A stretch of DNA of 9,730 nt from Oscillospiraceae bacterium (GTDB lineage Bacteria > Bacillota_A > Clostridia > Oscillospirales > Oscillospiraceae), in contig JAFTBL010000130.1 in NCBI GenBank assembly GCA_017455225.1, positions 1 to 9,730 on the forward strand, in the 5' to 3' direction. The position numbers and the translations under genes are program-made. The notes beneath the pieces are model-generated. The model did not search any database. It saw only the letters and a list, made by a program, of their open reading frames with translations, and was not told the DNA's origin. Shown here one piece after another: positions 1 to 5,565 of this stretch (position 1 is its first letter; each line of letters starts with the position of its first letter).

Positions 1-728
1 AGATAGCCGCACTCCAGCACCGTGTACTCCGCGCCGCTGGCCATCAACCGGACGGTCATGCCGCGACGGAGGGTGCCCTCCATGATGCGGAACAGCACCA
101 CCACGCCCACGTAGGGGTCATACTGGCTGTCGAACACCAGCGCCCGCAGCGGGGCGTCGGGGTCGCCGGAGGGGGCGGGCACGTTGCGCACCACGTCCTC
201 CAGCACGGCATCGATGTTGATCCCCAGCTTGGCGGAGATCTCCGGCGCGTCCAGCGCGGGCAGGCCGATGATGTCCTCTACCTCCTGCTTGGCCTTCATG
301 GGATCGGCGGCGGGCAGGTCGATCTTATTGAACACGGGCAGGATCTCCAGATCATGCTCCATGGCAAGATAGGTGTTGGCAAGGGTCTGGGCCTCCACGC
401 CCTGGGTGGCGTCCACCACCAGGATCGCGCCCTCGCAGGCCGCCAGCGAGCGGCTGACCTCGTAGTTGAAGTCCACGTGGCCGGGGGTGTCGATCAGGTT
501 CAGGGCGTAGGTCTCCCCGTCGGCGGCGGTGTAGAGCAGGTGCACGGCGCGGGACTTGATGGTGATGCCCCGCTCCCGTTCCAGCTCCATGTTGTCCAGC
601 AGCTGGTTTTCCATGTCCCGCTCCGCCACGGCGTTGCACTTTTCCAGCAAACGATCCGCCAGCGTGGATTTGCCGTGGTCGATGTGGGCGATGATGGAGA
701 AATTGCGGATCTTGGATCGATCAAACAT
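1..728 (-). CDS. lepA: Elongation factor 4 (LepA), 5' part, truncated by window edge
   Basis: This is a translational GTPase that acts on ribosomes and is thought to back-translocate or remodel stalled ones. About 242 N-terminal residues are visible of a family length near 600; the rest lies beyond the left edge. Seen in the translation: G1 AHIDHGKST at residues 14-22, G2 ERERGIT at 50-56, G3 DTPGH at 80-84, G4 NKID at 134-137, G5 SAK at 165-167, then the start of the beta-barrel domain 2. Two in-frame ATGs exist, at 737 and 728. I chose 728 because the GAGG at 742-739 lies about 10 nt before it but only 1 nt before ATG 737, and [11 protein letters not shown] is a usual LepA start. The gene follows the XRE regulator gene by 26 nt with no terminator or promoter between, so co-transcription is likely. 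Confidence 0.96.
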   Translation of the reverse strand, partial: MFDRSKIRNFSIIAHIDHGKSTLADRLLEKCNAVAERDMENQLLDNMELERERGITIKSRAVHLLYTAADGETYALNLIDTPGHVDFNYEVSRSLAACEGAILVVDATQGVEAQTLANTYLAMEHDLEILPVFNKIDLPAADPMKAKQEVEDIIGLPALDAPEISAKLGINIDAVLEDVVRNVPAPSGDPDAPLRALVFDSQYDPYVGVVVLFRIMEGTLRRGMTVRLMASGAEYTVLECGY

Positions 729-754
729 GACGGTCATACCTCACTATCAGGGTG

Positions 755-1429
755 TTAGAGGGGGTGGGTCAGCTTTTTCGCCCGCTCCTCGGTGCTGTGC
801 AGCACCTGCGCCGCGCTCTGCCCCAGACCGGGGTAGTCGGCGTTCAGCGATTCGCCGGAGAGAGGCGGGAAAGCGGAGGCGTCGCAGCTGTCCAGCGCGT
901 GGAGATAGCGCCAGCGCGCCAGCGAGCGATCCGTCTCCACCAGACCCGCGTCAAAGTCGGCGCTGTCCACGCCGAAGAGCTCCTCGTTGCCGCCGGCGCG
1001 GCGGTAGAGCTGGCGCAGCAGCTGATACAGCGCGCCGCTGACGTAGTCTCCGGCGGCGCTGATGGCCTCCCGGCTGCCCAGCTTGCCCAGCAGATCGAAC
1101 AGCACGTTGGCGGTGTTCACCACCAGCTTCTTCTGCAGCGTGGCCAGCACACTGCCCTTCAGCGTGCCCTTTTCAGCGGTGGAATCATACAACTCCTCGG
1201 CGCCGATGATGGCGCCGTCGCGGCTCATGGTGCGGCCCAGCAGATAGTCCGCCGAGACGTGGTAATAGTCGCAGGCCTTGACCACAAAGGCAAGACCCGG
1301 TTCCCGGACGCCGTTTTCATAATGGCTCAGCAGCGCCTGAGAAATGCCCAGCGCCGCCGCCGTTTTCCGCTGGGACAGTCCCCGCTCTTGCCGCAGCAAG
1401 CTCAGTGTGCGGGAAAAATCTGAAGACAT
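755..1429 (-). CDS. XRE-family helix-turn-helix transcriptional regulator
   Basis: This is a predicted cytoplasmic DNA-binding protein of 224 residues. Residues about 6-65 form an HTH_3/XRE domain: LLRQERGLSQRKTAAALG, then the recognition stretch GISQALLSHYENGVREP, ending in the common DYLLGRT motif at 61-67. The remaining 155 or so residues (70-224) look mostly helical, and I do not recognise a known ligand-binding or peptidase domain, so the effector is unknown. The start is supported by AAGGAG about 9 nt upstream of the ATG at 1429. A near-consensus sigma-A promoter (1468-1496) precedes it. It is divergent from the M23 peptidase gene and 26 nt upstream of lepA. Autoregulation, and control of the divergent gene, are inferences from position and from repeats in the shared gap. 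The HTH call is firm; the biological role is not known. Confidence 0.92.
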   Translation of the reverse strand: MSSDFSRTLSLLRQERGLSQRKTAAALGISQALLSHYENGVREPGLAFVVKACDYYHVSADYLLGRTMSRDGAIIGAEELYDSTAEKGTLKGSVLATLQKKLVVNTANVLFDLLGKLGSREAISAAGDYVSGALYQLLRQLYRRAGGNEELFGVDSADFDAGLVETDRSLARWRYLHALDSCDASAFPPLSGESLNADYPGLGQSAAQVLHSTEERAKKLTHPL

Positions 1430-1467
1430 GGCAGATCGCTCCTTTGAAAAATCAATACAGGAAGTAA

Positions 1468-1496
1468 ATTATACATGAAATATTACGAATTGTAAA
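1468..1496 (-). promoter_or_regulatory. Sigma-A promoter for xre-lepA
   Basis: Read on the minus strand, the -35 box is TTTACA (1496-1491), followed by a 17-nt spacer and a perfect -10 box TATAAT (1473-1468). A start near 1461 would give a leader of roughly 30 nt before the xre ATG. Its orientation and distance fit the xre gene. The call comes from sequence match only. Confidence 0.85.
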
Positions 1497-1561
1497 GCAC
1501 TGCTTTTGGTCGAAGGCGGGGACAACGTGTCTGATACAGGAAGGATGCGGCAAAAGTGCTT
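1495..1561. repeat. Imperfect inverted repeat linking the two divergent -35 boxes
   Basis: The left arm AAGCACTGCTTTTG (1495-1508) and the right arm CAAAAGTGCTT (1551-1561) are reverse complements except for a 3-nt insertion (TGC) in the left arm. The left arm overlaps the -35 of the xre promoter by 2 nt, and the right arm overlaps the -35 of the M23 promoter by 2 nt. This symmetry suggests a shared operator, possibly for the XRE protein encoded next door, but that is inference. Confidence 0.5.
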
Positions 1562-1588
1562 GACGACGGCGGGGAAAAAGAGTATGAT
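1560..1588 (+). promoter_or_regulatory. Sigma-A promoter for the M23 peptidase gene
   Basis: On the plus strand, TTGACG (1560-1565) and TATGAT (1583-1588) are separated by exactly 17 nt. Each box matches the sigma-A consensus at five of six positions. A start near 1595 would place it about 35 nt before the ATG at 1630. It lies back to back with the xre promoter; the two -35 boxes are 63 nt apart. Confidence 0.83.
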
Positions 1589-1594
1589 ACCGTT

Positions 1595-1611
1595 TGTAAC
1601 GATTTTGTAAC
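1595..1611 (+). promoter_or_regulatory. WalR-like box (TGTAAC-N5-TGTAAC)
   Basis: Two TGTAAC hexamers at 1595-1600 and 1606-1611 are separated by 5 nt, giving direct repeats one helical turn apart. This fits the published WalR (YycF) consensus TGTWAH-N5-TGTWAH exactly. WalR controls peptidoglycan hydrolase genes, and the gene just downstream encodes an M23 peptidoglycan endopeptidase. The box sits at the predicted transcription start rather than upstream of the -35, a placement more typical of repression. Binding is inferred; no WalRK genes are visible in the window. Confidence 0.5.
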
Positions 1612-1629
1612 CTTTTGTGCAGGTACGAT

Positions 1630-3300
1630 ATGAACACACAGACAACACCCACGCCGGAGGAGGCCGCACGCAGGCCCCGCCGGGCGCACGGGATCAAAAA
1701 GTGGATATTGTGGCTGCGACATGTGCCGAAGGCCGTGAAGGCGGCTGTGGGAGCGCCCCGACGGCTGACGCAGGGCGCGAGACTTTTGGCGCAGGAGAAG
1801 AAGAGCAACCGCTTTCCGGAGTCGGAGTTCGCCGCCGTACAGCTTTTGCTGCTGGTGTGGGGCTGCCTGCCGATGGTGGGCTCGGCGCTGCAGGAGAGGC
1901 TGCTGCGGCGGCGCAAACGCTCCGCCCGGGCCCGCACCCGCGCCCGCAGCCGCTGGGACGAGCTGCGGCTGAACCCGGCGATCTTTCTGTCCGGCGCGCT
2001 GGTGATCGCGGCGGTGGCGGTGGTGCTGTCGCTGTACACGGTGGGCACGGCAGTGAGCTATGACGGCGTGCCGGTGTGCGTTGTGGCGGACAGAAAGACG
2101 GTGGAGAGCACGGTGGACGAGGTGGAGGAGCTGACACGCACCGCCCTGCACGACGACGGCTACGCGGTGGACCGGAACAAGCTGCAGGTGCAGCGGAAGC
2201 TGGCGGCGCGGCGCAGCGTGGAGAGCCGCGAGACGCTGCGCCAGTTGCTGATCGACCGGCTGGAGCAGGTATCCTACGGCTATATGCTGTACGTGGACGG
2301 CGAGAGCGTGGCGGCCACCACCTTCCCCGGCGCGCTGGAGGAGCTGCTGGAGCAGATGAAGATCGGCTACATTACCCCCAGCACCGTGGAGTGCAGCTTT
2401 ACGGAGCAGGTGGAGGTGCGGGAGGAATACGTGCCCCGCAGCGAGCTGATGAACCTGGGCTATATCGCAGAGAAGATCAACGACGTGAAGGCCGGCGAAG
2501 TGCGCTATACCGTGGTCAAGGGCGACACCTACTACGGCGTGGCGGAGAAATTCGGTCTGTCCTTGTCCCAGCTGATGGAGATGAACCCCGGCTACGACCC
2601 GGATCTGCTGCGGACGGGGGACGTGCTGACGGTGTCCCGCGCCGTGCCGTACCTGACGGTGGTGGACGTGGAGCGCCAGAGCTACGTGCAGGATCTGCCC
2701 TATCAGGTGACGTATCAGGACGACGCCACGATGTATCAGGGCGACTACAAGGTGCTGTCCTCCGGCGTATACGGCAAGGCGGACGTGACCGCCAACGTGA
2801 CCTACGTCAACGGCGCGGAGACGGGGCGGCAGATCGTGGCCAGCGTGACGCTGACCCAGCCCATTGCGGAGCTGCAGGCCAGAGGCACCAAGGAGAGGCC
2901 CTCCTGGTTCCCCACCGGCACCTTCCGCTGGCCCTGCACCGGCACCATCACCTCCTACTTCGGCGGGCGGAACACCGGCATTTCCGGAGCCTCTACCTAC
3001 CACGAGGCGCTGGACATCGCCAACGGTACCGGCACGCCCATCTACGCCGCCGACGGCGGCACGGTGATCATTGCCGGTTGGTGGGGCGGCACGGGCTATA
3101 CGGTGAAAATAGACCACGGAAACGGTTTTGTGACCATCTACGGACACAACAGCTCCCTGCTGGTGAACGTGGGCGACCACGTGTATCAGGGACAGCAGAT
3201 CGCCCGGATGGGCTCCACCGGCGTGGCCAGCGGGCCCCACTGCCATTTCGGCATCCAGCTCAACGGAACCTATGTGAACCCGCTGAACTATCTGAGCTGA
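1630..3300 (+). CDS. Membrane-anchored LysM-G5-M23 peptidoglycan endopeptidase
   Basis: This is a predicted zinc metallopeptidase that cuts peptide cross-links in peptidoglycan outside the membrane; 556 residues from ATG 1630. In order: a cytoplasmic N-terminal region, a hydrophobic stretch at about 66-86, a very basic Arg-rich patch (about 93-108), a clear membrane segment at about 116-140, a region with an MLYVDGESV-type motif, a LysM domain at about 293-336 (YTVVKGDTYYGVAEKFGLS), a G5 domain at about 338-419 and an M23 domain at about 436-551. Zinc ligands are intact: H458 and D462 (HEALD) and H539, with H537 in the HCH motif and GHN at about 505-507. A TTG at 1615 is in frame, but ATG 1630 has an AGG 6-7 nt upstream and falls about 35 nt after the predicted transcript start. 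It is a single-gene transcript with its own promoter and terminator. The physiological role (growth, division or sporulation) cannot be decided from sequence. Confidence 0.95.
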   Translation: MNTQTTPTPEEAARRPRRAHGIKKWILWLRHVPKAVKAAVGAPRRLTQGARLLAQEKKSNRFPESEFAAVQLLLLVWGCLPMVGSALQERLLRRRKRSARARTRARSRWDELRLNPAIFLSGALVIAAVAVVLSLYTVGTAVSYDGVPVCVVADRKTVESTVDEVEELTRTALHDDGYAVDRNKLQVQRKLAARRSVESRETLRQLLIDRLEQVSYGYMLYVDGESVAATTFPGALEELLEQMKIGYITPSTVECSFTEQVEVREEYVPRSELMNLGYIAEKINDVKAGEVRYTVVKGDTYYGVAEKFGLSLSQLMEMNPGYDPDLLRTGDVLTVSRAVPYLTVVDVERQSYVQDLPYQVTYQDDATMYQGDYKVLSSGVYGKADVTANVTYVNGAETGRQIVASVTLTQPIAELQARGTKERPSWFPTGTFRWPCTGTITSYFGGRNTGISGASTYHEALDIANGTGTPIYAADGGTVIIAGWWGGTGYTVKIDHGNGFVTIYGHNSSLLVNVGDHVYQGQQIARMGSTGVASGPHCHFGIQLNGTYVNPLNYLS

Positions 3301-3315
3301 CGAACACAAAGACCA

Positions 3316-3349
3316 ACGCAGCCGCCCTTGACGGGGCGGCTGCGTTTTT
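3316..3349 (+). terminator. Intrinsic terminator after the M23 peptidase gene
   Basis: A perfect 12-bp stem, ACGCAGCCGCCC (3316-3327) with GGGCGGCTGCGT (3334-3345), has a 6-nt loop and is followed by TTTTT. It starts 16 nt after the peptidase stop codon. It also lies just past the stop of the convergent HAD gene; in that direction the following run (TTGGTCTTTG) is a weaker U tract, so it may serve both genes with unequal strength. Confidence 0.93.
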
Positions 3350-3364
3350 GCGTCAAAAGAGCGG

Positions 3365-4240
3365 TCAGTCGAACAGGCTCTCCTGCTGCGGCACCTCGCC
3401 GGCCCCGATGGAGCGGTACTGGCGGGCGTGCTCGTCGGCAAGCCGGTCGGCGATGGCCATATGGCGGATGATGTTCTGCACCGTTTCGTCCAGCGCGGTG
3501 CCGGGGCGGTAGTCGGCGGGAAAGATGAAATTCACCCGCCCCTTGCTCAGAAGCTCCTCCACGGCGGCACGGTTGCCGTCCTGATAGACGGCGATGGCCT
3601 GCCCGCCGTAGGCGCGGGTCATCTTCATGCACGGCACGTCGCTGAGGCCGTCACCGATATAGAGCATGTTGGTGAAGGGCACCCGCTTGCTGTCGTCGGG
3701 CATGGAGTCATTGAGGGTGCGGTCGTCGCTGACGTCCAGCACGCCCTTGTTGATGCGGTAGATGAACTGGGTCTTGTTGGTGAAGTTGACGTCCAGCTTG
3801 GGCCAGGAGGCGTCTCCGGCGGCGTCATAGAGGAACTCACAGGCGTAGATCTCTTTGAACTCGTGGGCTACGCCGGTGCCCTCGATGATCTCCCGCAGGC
3901 CGGAGGAGAGCACGTAATGCTCCACCTCCACCCCCAGCGACGCGCCGAAGGCGTTGATGCGGCCAAACCAGTCCCGCACGCCGGGAAACAGCTCCACGGC
4001 GGCGCCGCAGCGCTGCAAAAACGGACGGTCCAGCTTGATGTTCCGCTTGCGGCATTCCCGGATCATGGTGTACATATACGCCAGCAGGCCATCCATTTTG
4101 TTCTCATGGCCGAAGCTGTTGGCCAGCGCCCAAAACTCACGGGGCGTCATGCCCAGCGCCGGGATGAAGGCATAGTCCTCCATGTCGGTGGTGCAGAGGG
4201 TCTTGTCAAAATCGTACAGAAGGGCGATGATGGGCTTCAT
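3365..4240 (-). CDS. HAD-superfamily hydrolase, phosphoserine-phosphatase-like
   Basis: This is a predicted cytoplasmic Mg-dependent phosphatase of 291 residues; its substrate is unknown. Motif I is DFDKTL with D10 as nucleophile and D12 as general acid/base. Motif II is probably S112 or S113 in VLSSGL. Motif IV is IGDGLSD (195-201), supplying metal-binding acids. The helical insert between motifs I and II (about 20-105) fits a C1-type cap, as in phosphoserine phosphatase relatives. The ATG at 4240 is chosen over an upstream in-frame codon at 4303 because GGAGG sits 6 nt before it and because the longer version would be read through a terminator. No promoter is visible in the 20 or so nucleotides between that terminator and the ribosome binding site, so transcription probably relies on read-through from the divIVA-like gene. 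It converges on the M23 gene. Confidence 0.92.
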   Translation of the reverse strand: MKPIIALLYDFDKTLCTTDMEDYAFIPALGMTPREFWALANSFGHENKMDGLLAYMYTMIRECRKRNIKLDRPFLQRCGAAVELFPGVRDWFGRINAFGASLGVEVEHYVLSSGLREIIEGTGVAHEFKEIYACEFLYDAAGDASWPKLDVNFTNKTQFIYRINKGVLDVSDDRTLNDSMPDDSKRVPFTNMLYIGDGLSDVPCMKMTRAYGGQAIAVYQDGNRAAVEELLSKGRVNFIFPADYRPGTALDETVQNIIRHMAIADRLADEHARQYRSIGAGEVPQQESLFD

Positions 4241-4263
4241 ACGGTTCCTCCGAGCAAGAGAAT

Positions 4264-4292
4264 AAAAAAGCGGCTCCGGAGAGCCGCTTTTT
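4264..4292 (-). terminator. Intrinsic terminator after the divIVA-like gene (bidirectional form)
   Basis: The stem GCGGCTC (4270-4276) pairs with GAGCCGC (4281-4287) around a CGGA loop. It is flanked by AAAAAA on the left and TTTTT on the right, so the pairing can extend to 12 bp. On the minus strand it gives a GC hairpin followed by TTTTTT, seven bases past the divIVA-like stop codon. On the plus strand it would also work, but no plus-strand gene needs it here. Confidence 0.92.
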
Positions 4293-4299
4293 CGGTGGG

Positions 4300-4962
4300 T
4301 CATTCGCCGTTGTAGTTGCGGCCGAACTTCAACTGCTCCAGACTGAGCTTAAAGTCGTCGGGCAGAGGGATCGTATCGTCCGTAGGCACGTCCTTTTCCT
4401 CGGGGCGCTCCTCCGCCGGCTCCGCCTCGGCAGTGGGCTCGGCCGGGGCTTCCTCCGGCTCCGGCTCGGCAGCGGGCTCGGCCGGGGCCTCTTCTTCGGC
4501 CGCGACAGGGATCTCAGGCAGCTTATCCAGATACTCGCTCTGCTTAAGGCACAGGGCGCGGGCGTCGGCGAGGAAAGTCCGCATACTGTCCTGCGCCAGC
4601 GTCAGACGCTGCCTGGCCGCGTCCACCTGACGATCCAGCTCCTTGATCTGCGCAGCGGCCTCCTCCCGGGCCTGCGTCAGCACCTGATCCTTTTCCTCCT
4701 GCGCCTCCTGCACCAGCTTGGCGGCCATCTTCTGCGCCGCCAGCAGCGTGGAACGCATGGCGTCCTCCGTGGCGCGGTATTCCTCGATCTTCTCCGCCAG
4801 CACCTTCAGCTTGGCCTTCAGCGTGGCGTTTTCCTTATACAAGGCGGTGTAATCCTCCGTCAGCGTGTCCAGAAACGCGTCTACCGAGGACATCTGGTAG
4901 CCGCCGCTGAAACCGGAAGACTTGGGGAACGCTTTCCCGGAAACTTCCTGCGGTGTCAACAT
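4300..4962 (-). CDS. DivIVA-domain cell-division/polarity protein
   Basis: DivIVA-family proteins bind curved membrane at septa and poles and recruit division or wall-synthesis partners. This one has 220 residues. The N-terminal DivIVA motif is clear: AFPKSSGFSGGYQMSSVDAF at 11-30. A long charged coiled coil follows at about 35-145. Then comes a Glu/Pro/Ala-rich low-complexity segment (about 154-190) that contains a 13-residue tandem repeat, and a more ordered C-terminal tail at about 193-220. The start is supported by GGGAGGG about 6 nt before the ATG. It follows sepF by 24 nt, as expected for a division cluster, and ends in a terminator. Whether it is the functional DivIVA, or a GpsB-like or other paralogue, cannot be settled here, so no symbol is given. 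Confidence 0.93.
   Translation of the reverse strand: MLTPQEVSGKAFPKSSGFSGGYQMSSVDAFLDTLTEDYTALYKENATLKAKLKVLAEKIEEYRATEDAMRSTLLAAQKMAAKLVQEAQEEKDQVLTQAREEAAAQIKELDRQVDAARQRLTLAQDSMRTFLADARALCLKQSEYLDKLPEIPVAAEEEAPAEPAAEPEPEEAPAEPTAEAEPAEERPEEKDVPTDDTIPLPDDFKLSLEQLKFGRNYNGE
4418..4495. repeat. Two-copy 39-bp tandem repeat inside the divIVA-like gene
   Basis: Units 4418-4456 and 4457-4495 match at 34 of 39 positions. The unit is 13 codons, so the frame is kept. The encoded copies are EEAPAEPAAEPEP (residues 157-169) and EEAPAEPTAEAEP (170-182). Three of the mismatches cluster at the last few bases of the unit. Confidence 0.85.
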
Positions 4963-4986
4963 GGTGATCCCTCCCGAATGTTATAT

Positions 4987-5436
4987 TTACAGATACATGC
5001 CGTTGTTTTCCAGCTCGTCGATCAGATCGCCCATGATGTCCACGGAATAGGGCGTGATGATGTAGGTGTTGGCCGCCACTTTTTTGATCTTCCCGTCGCC
5101 GGCGTAGGCCACGCCGGACAGGAAGTCCACCAGACGGCGGGCAATGTCTTTGTTGGTGGACTCCAGATGCAGCACCACCGTGCGCTTTTCCCGCAGATGG
5201 TCGGCGATCTCCGAGGCGTTCTCGAACCGCTCCGGCTTCACCAGCACCACCTTGAGCTGGGTGGTGGCGTGGATGTTGACCACCTTGTTGCGGCGATCCT
5301 CGTTCTTGCGCTCCTCCCGGCGCTCCTCCTGAAAGGCGGTACGCTCGCTGCGGGGGAGATCCAGAGGCTCCTCCTCAAAATCGTCCTCTTCGTCGTAGGG
5401 GTGAATGATCTTCTTGAATTCGTCCATAAAGCTCAT
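4987..5436 (-). CDS. sepF: Cell division protein SepF
   Basis: SepF bundles FtsZ filaments and tethers the Z ring to the membrane. It is 149 residues here, typical of the family. An N-terminal amphipathic helix (MSFMDEFKKIIH) would bind membrane, followed by a charged linker at about 15-52 and the SepF core at about 52-140, with KVVNIHATTQLKVVLVKPER and the conserved DFLSGVAYA (104-112) and ITPYSVDI (127-134) stretches. The ATG at 5436 has a perfect AGGAGG 8 nt upstream; the longer in-frame start at 5532 lies upstream of the promoter and is rejected. The gene is first in a unit with the divIVA-like gene and has its own sigma-A promoter. The ylmE/yggS and ylmG genes that often flank sepF in Firmicutes are absent here. 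Confidence 0.97.
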   Translation of the reverse strand: MSFMDEFKKIIHPYDEEDDFEEEPLDLPRSERTAFQEERREERKNEDRRNKVVNIHATTQLKVVLVKPERFENASEIADHLREKRTVVLHLESTNKDIARRLVDFLSGVAYAGDGKIKKVAANTYIITPYSVDIMGDLIDELENNGMYL

Positions 5437-5468
5437 TGCAGAAGCCTCCTGTCGTATACTGAAACAAA

Positions 5469-5485
5469 CCGCCGCAGAGCGGCGG
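5469..5485 (-). promoter_or_regulatory. GC hairpin in the sepF leader, possible attenuator
   Basis: In the sepF transcript a 7-bp all-GC stem, CCGCCGC/GCGGCGG with a 3-nt loop, is followed by UUUGUUUC. It lies between the predicted start (about 5495) and the ribosome binding site (5450-5445). The arrangement resembles a weak intrinsic terminator ahead of the gene. No competing antiterminator stem was found by eye. Confidence 0.5.
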
Positions 5486-5500
5486 AGGTCGCTCTTGTCT

Positions 5501-5529
5501 ATTATCTTATATTTTTGCCGCCGTGTCAA
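5501..5529 (-). promoter_or_regulatory. Sigma-A promoter for sepF and the divIVA-like gene
   Basis: On the minus strand, a perfect -35 TTGACA (5529-5524) is followed by a 17-nt spacer and the -10 box GATAAT (5506-5501). The predicted start is near 5495, giving a leader of about 60 nt. It lies in the gap after the HlyD-like gene, so sepF can be expressed apart from the mutL-hfq unit. Confidence 0.88.
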
Positions 5530-5565
5530 CAAAAAGGGTGGCGCAAGGGGCGGTTTTTTTGCCCG

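Noticed and set aside
1615..1629. TTG start for the M23 peptidase gene, five codons upstream of the ATG
   Set aside because: No suitable ribosome binding site at the right distance; ATG 1630 has one.
1483..3441. Minus-strand open frame of 652 codons antisense to the M23 peptidase gene
   Set aside because: The opposite strand encodes a protein with intact LysM, G5 and M23 motifs; this frame has shadow composition and runs through the terminator and the promoter region.
4241..4303. Longer N-terminus for the HAD protein starting at 4303
   Set aside because: It would translate through the terminator hairpin, and the GGAGG at the proper distance from ATG 4240 marks the real start.
3428..4315. 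Plus-strand open frame of 295 codons antisense to the HAD gene
   Set aside because: The HAD catalytic motifs on the minus strand are clear; this frame shows no domain and crosses a terminator.
5437..5532. Longer N-terminus for SepF starting at 5532
   Set aside because: The predicted transcript begins near 5495, so the longer start would not be in the mRNA; the perfect AGGAGG serves the ATG at 5436.
5530..5565. Possible intrinsic terminator after the HlyD-like gene, suggested by runs of A and T
   Set aside because: I could pair only about 4 bp around the A/T run; no stable stem precedes a U tract on the minus strand.
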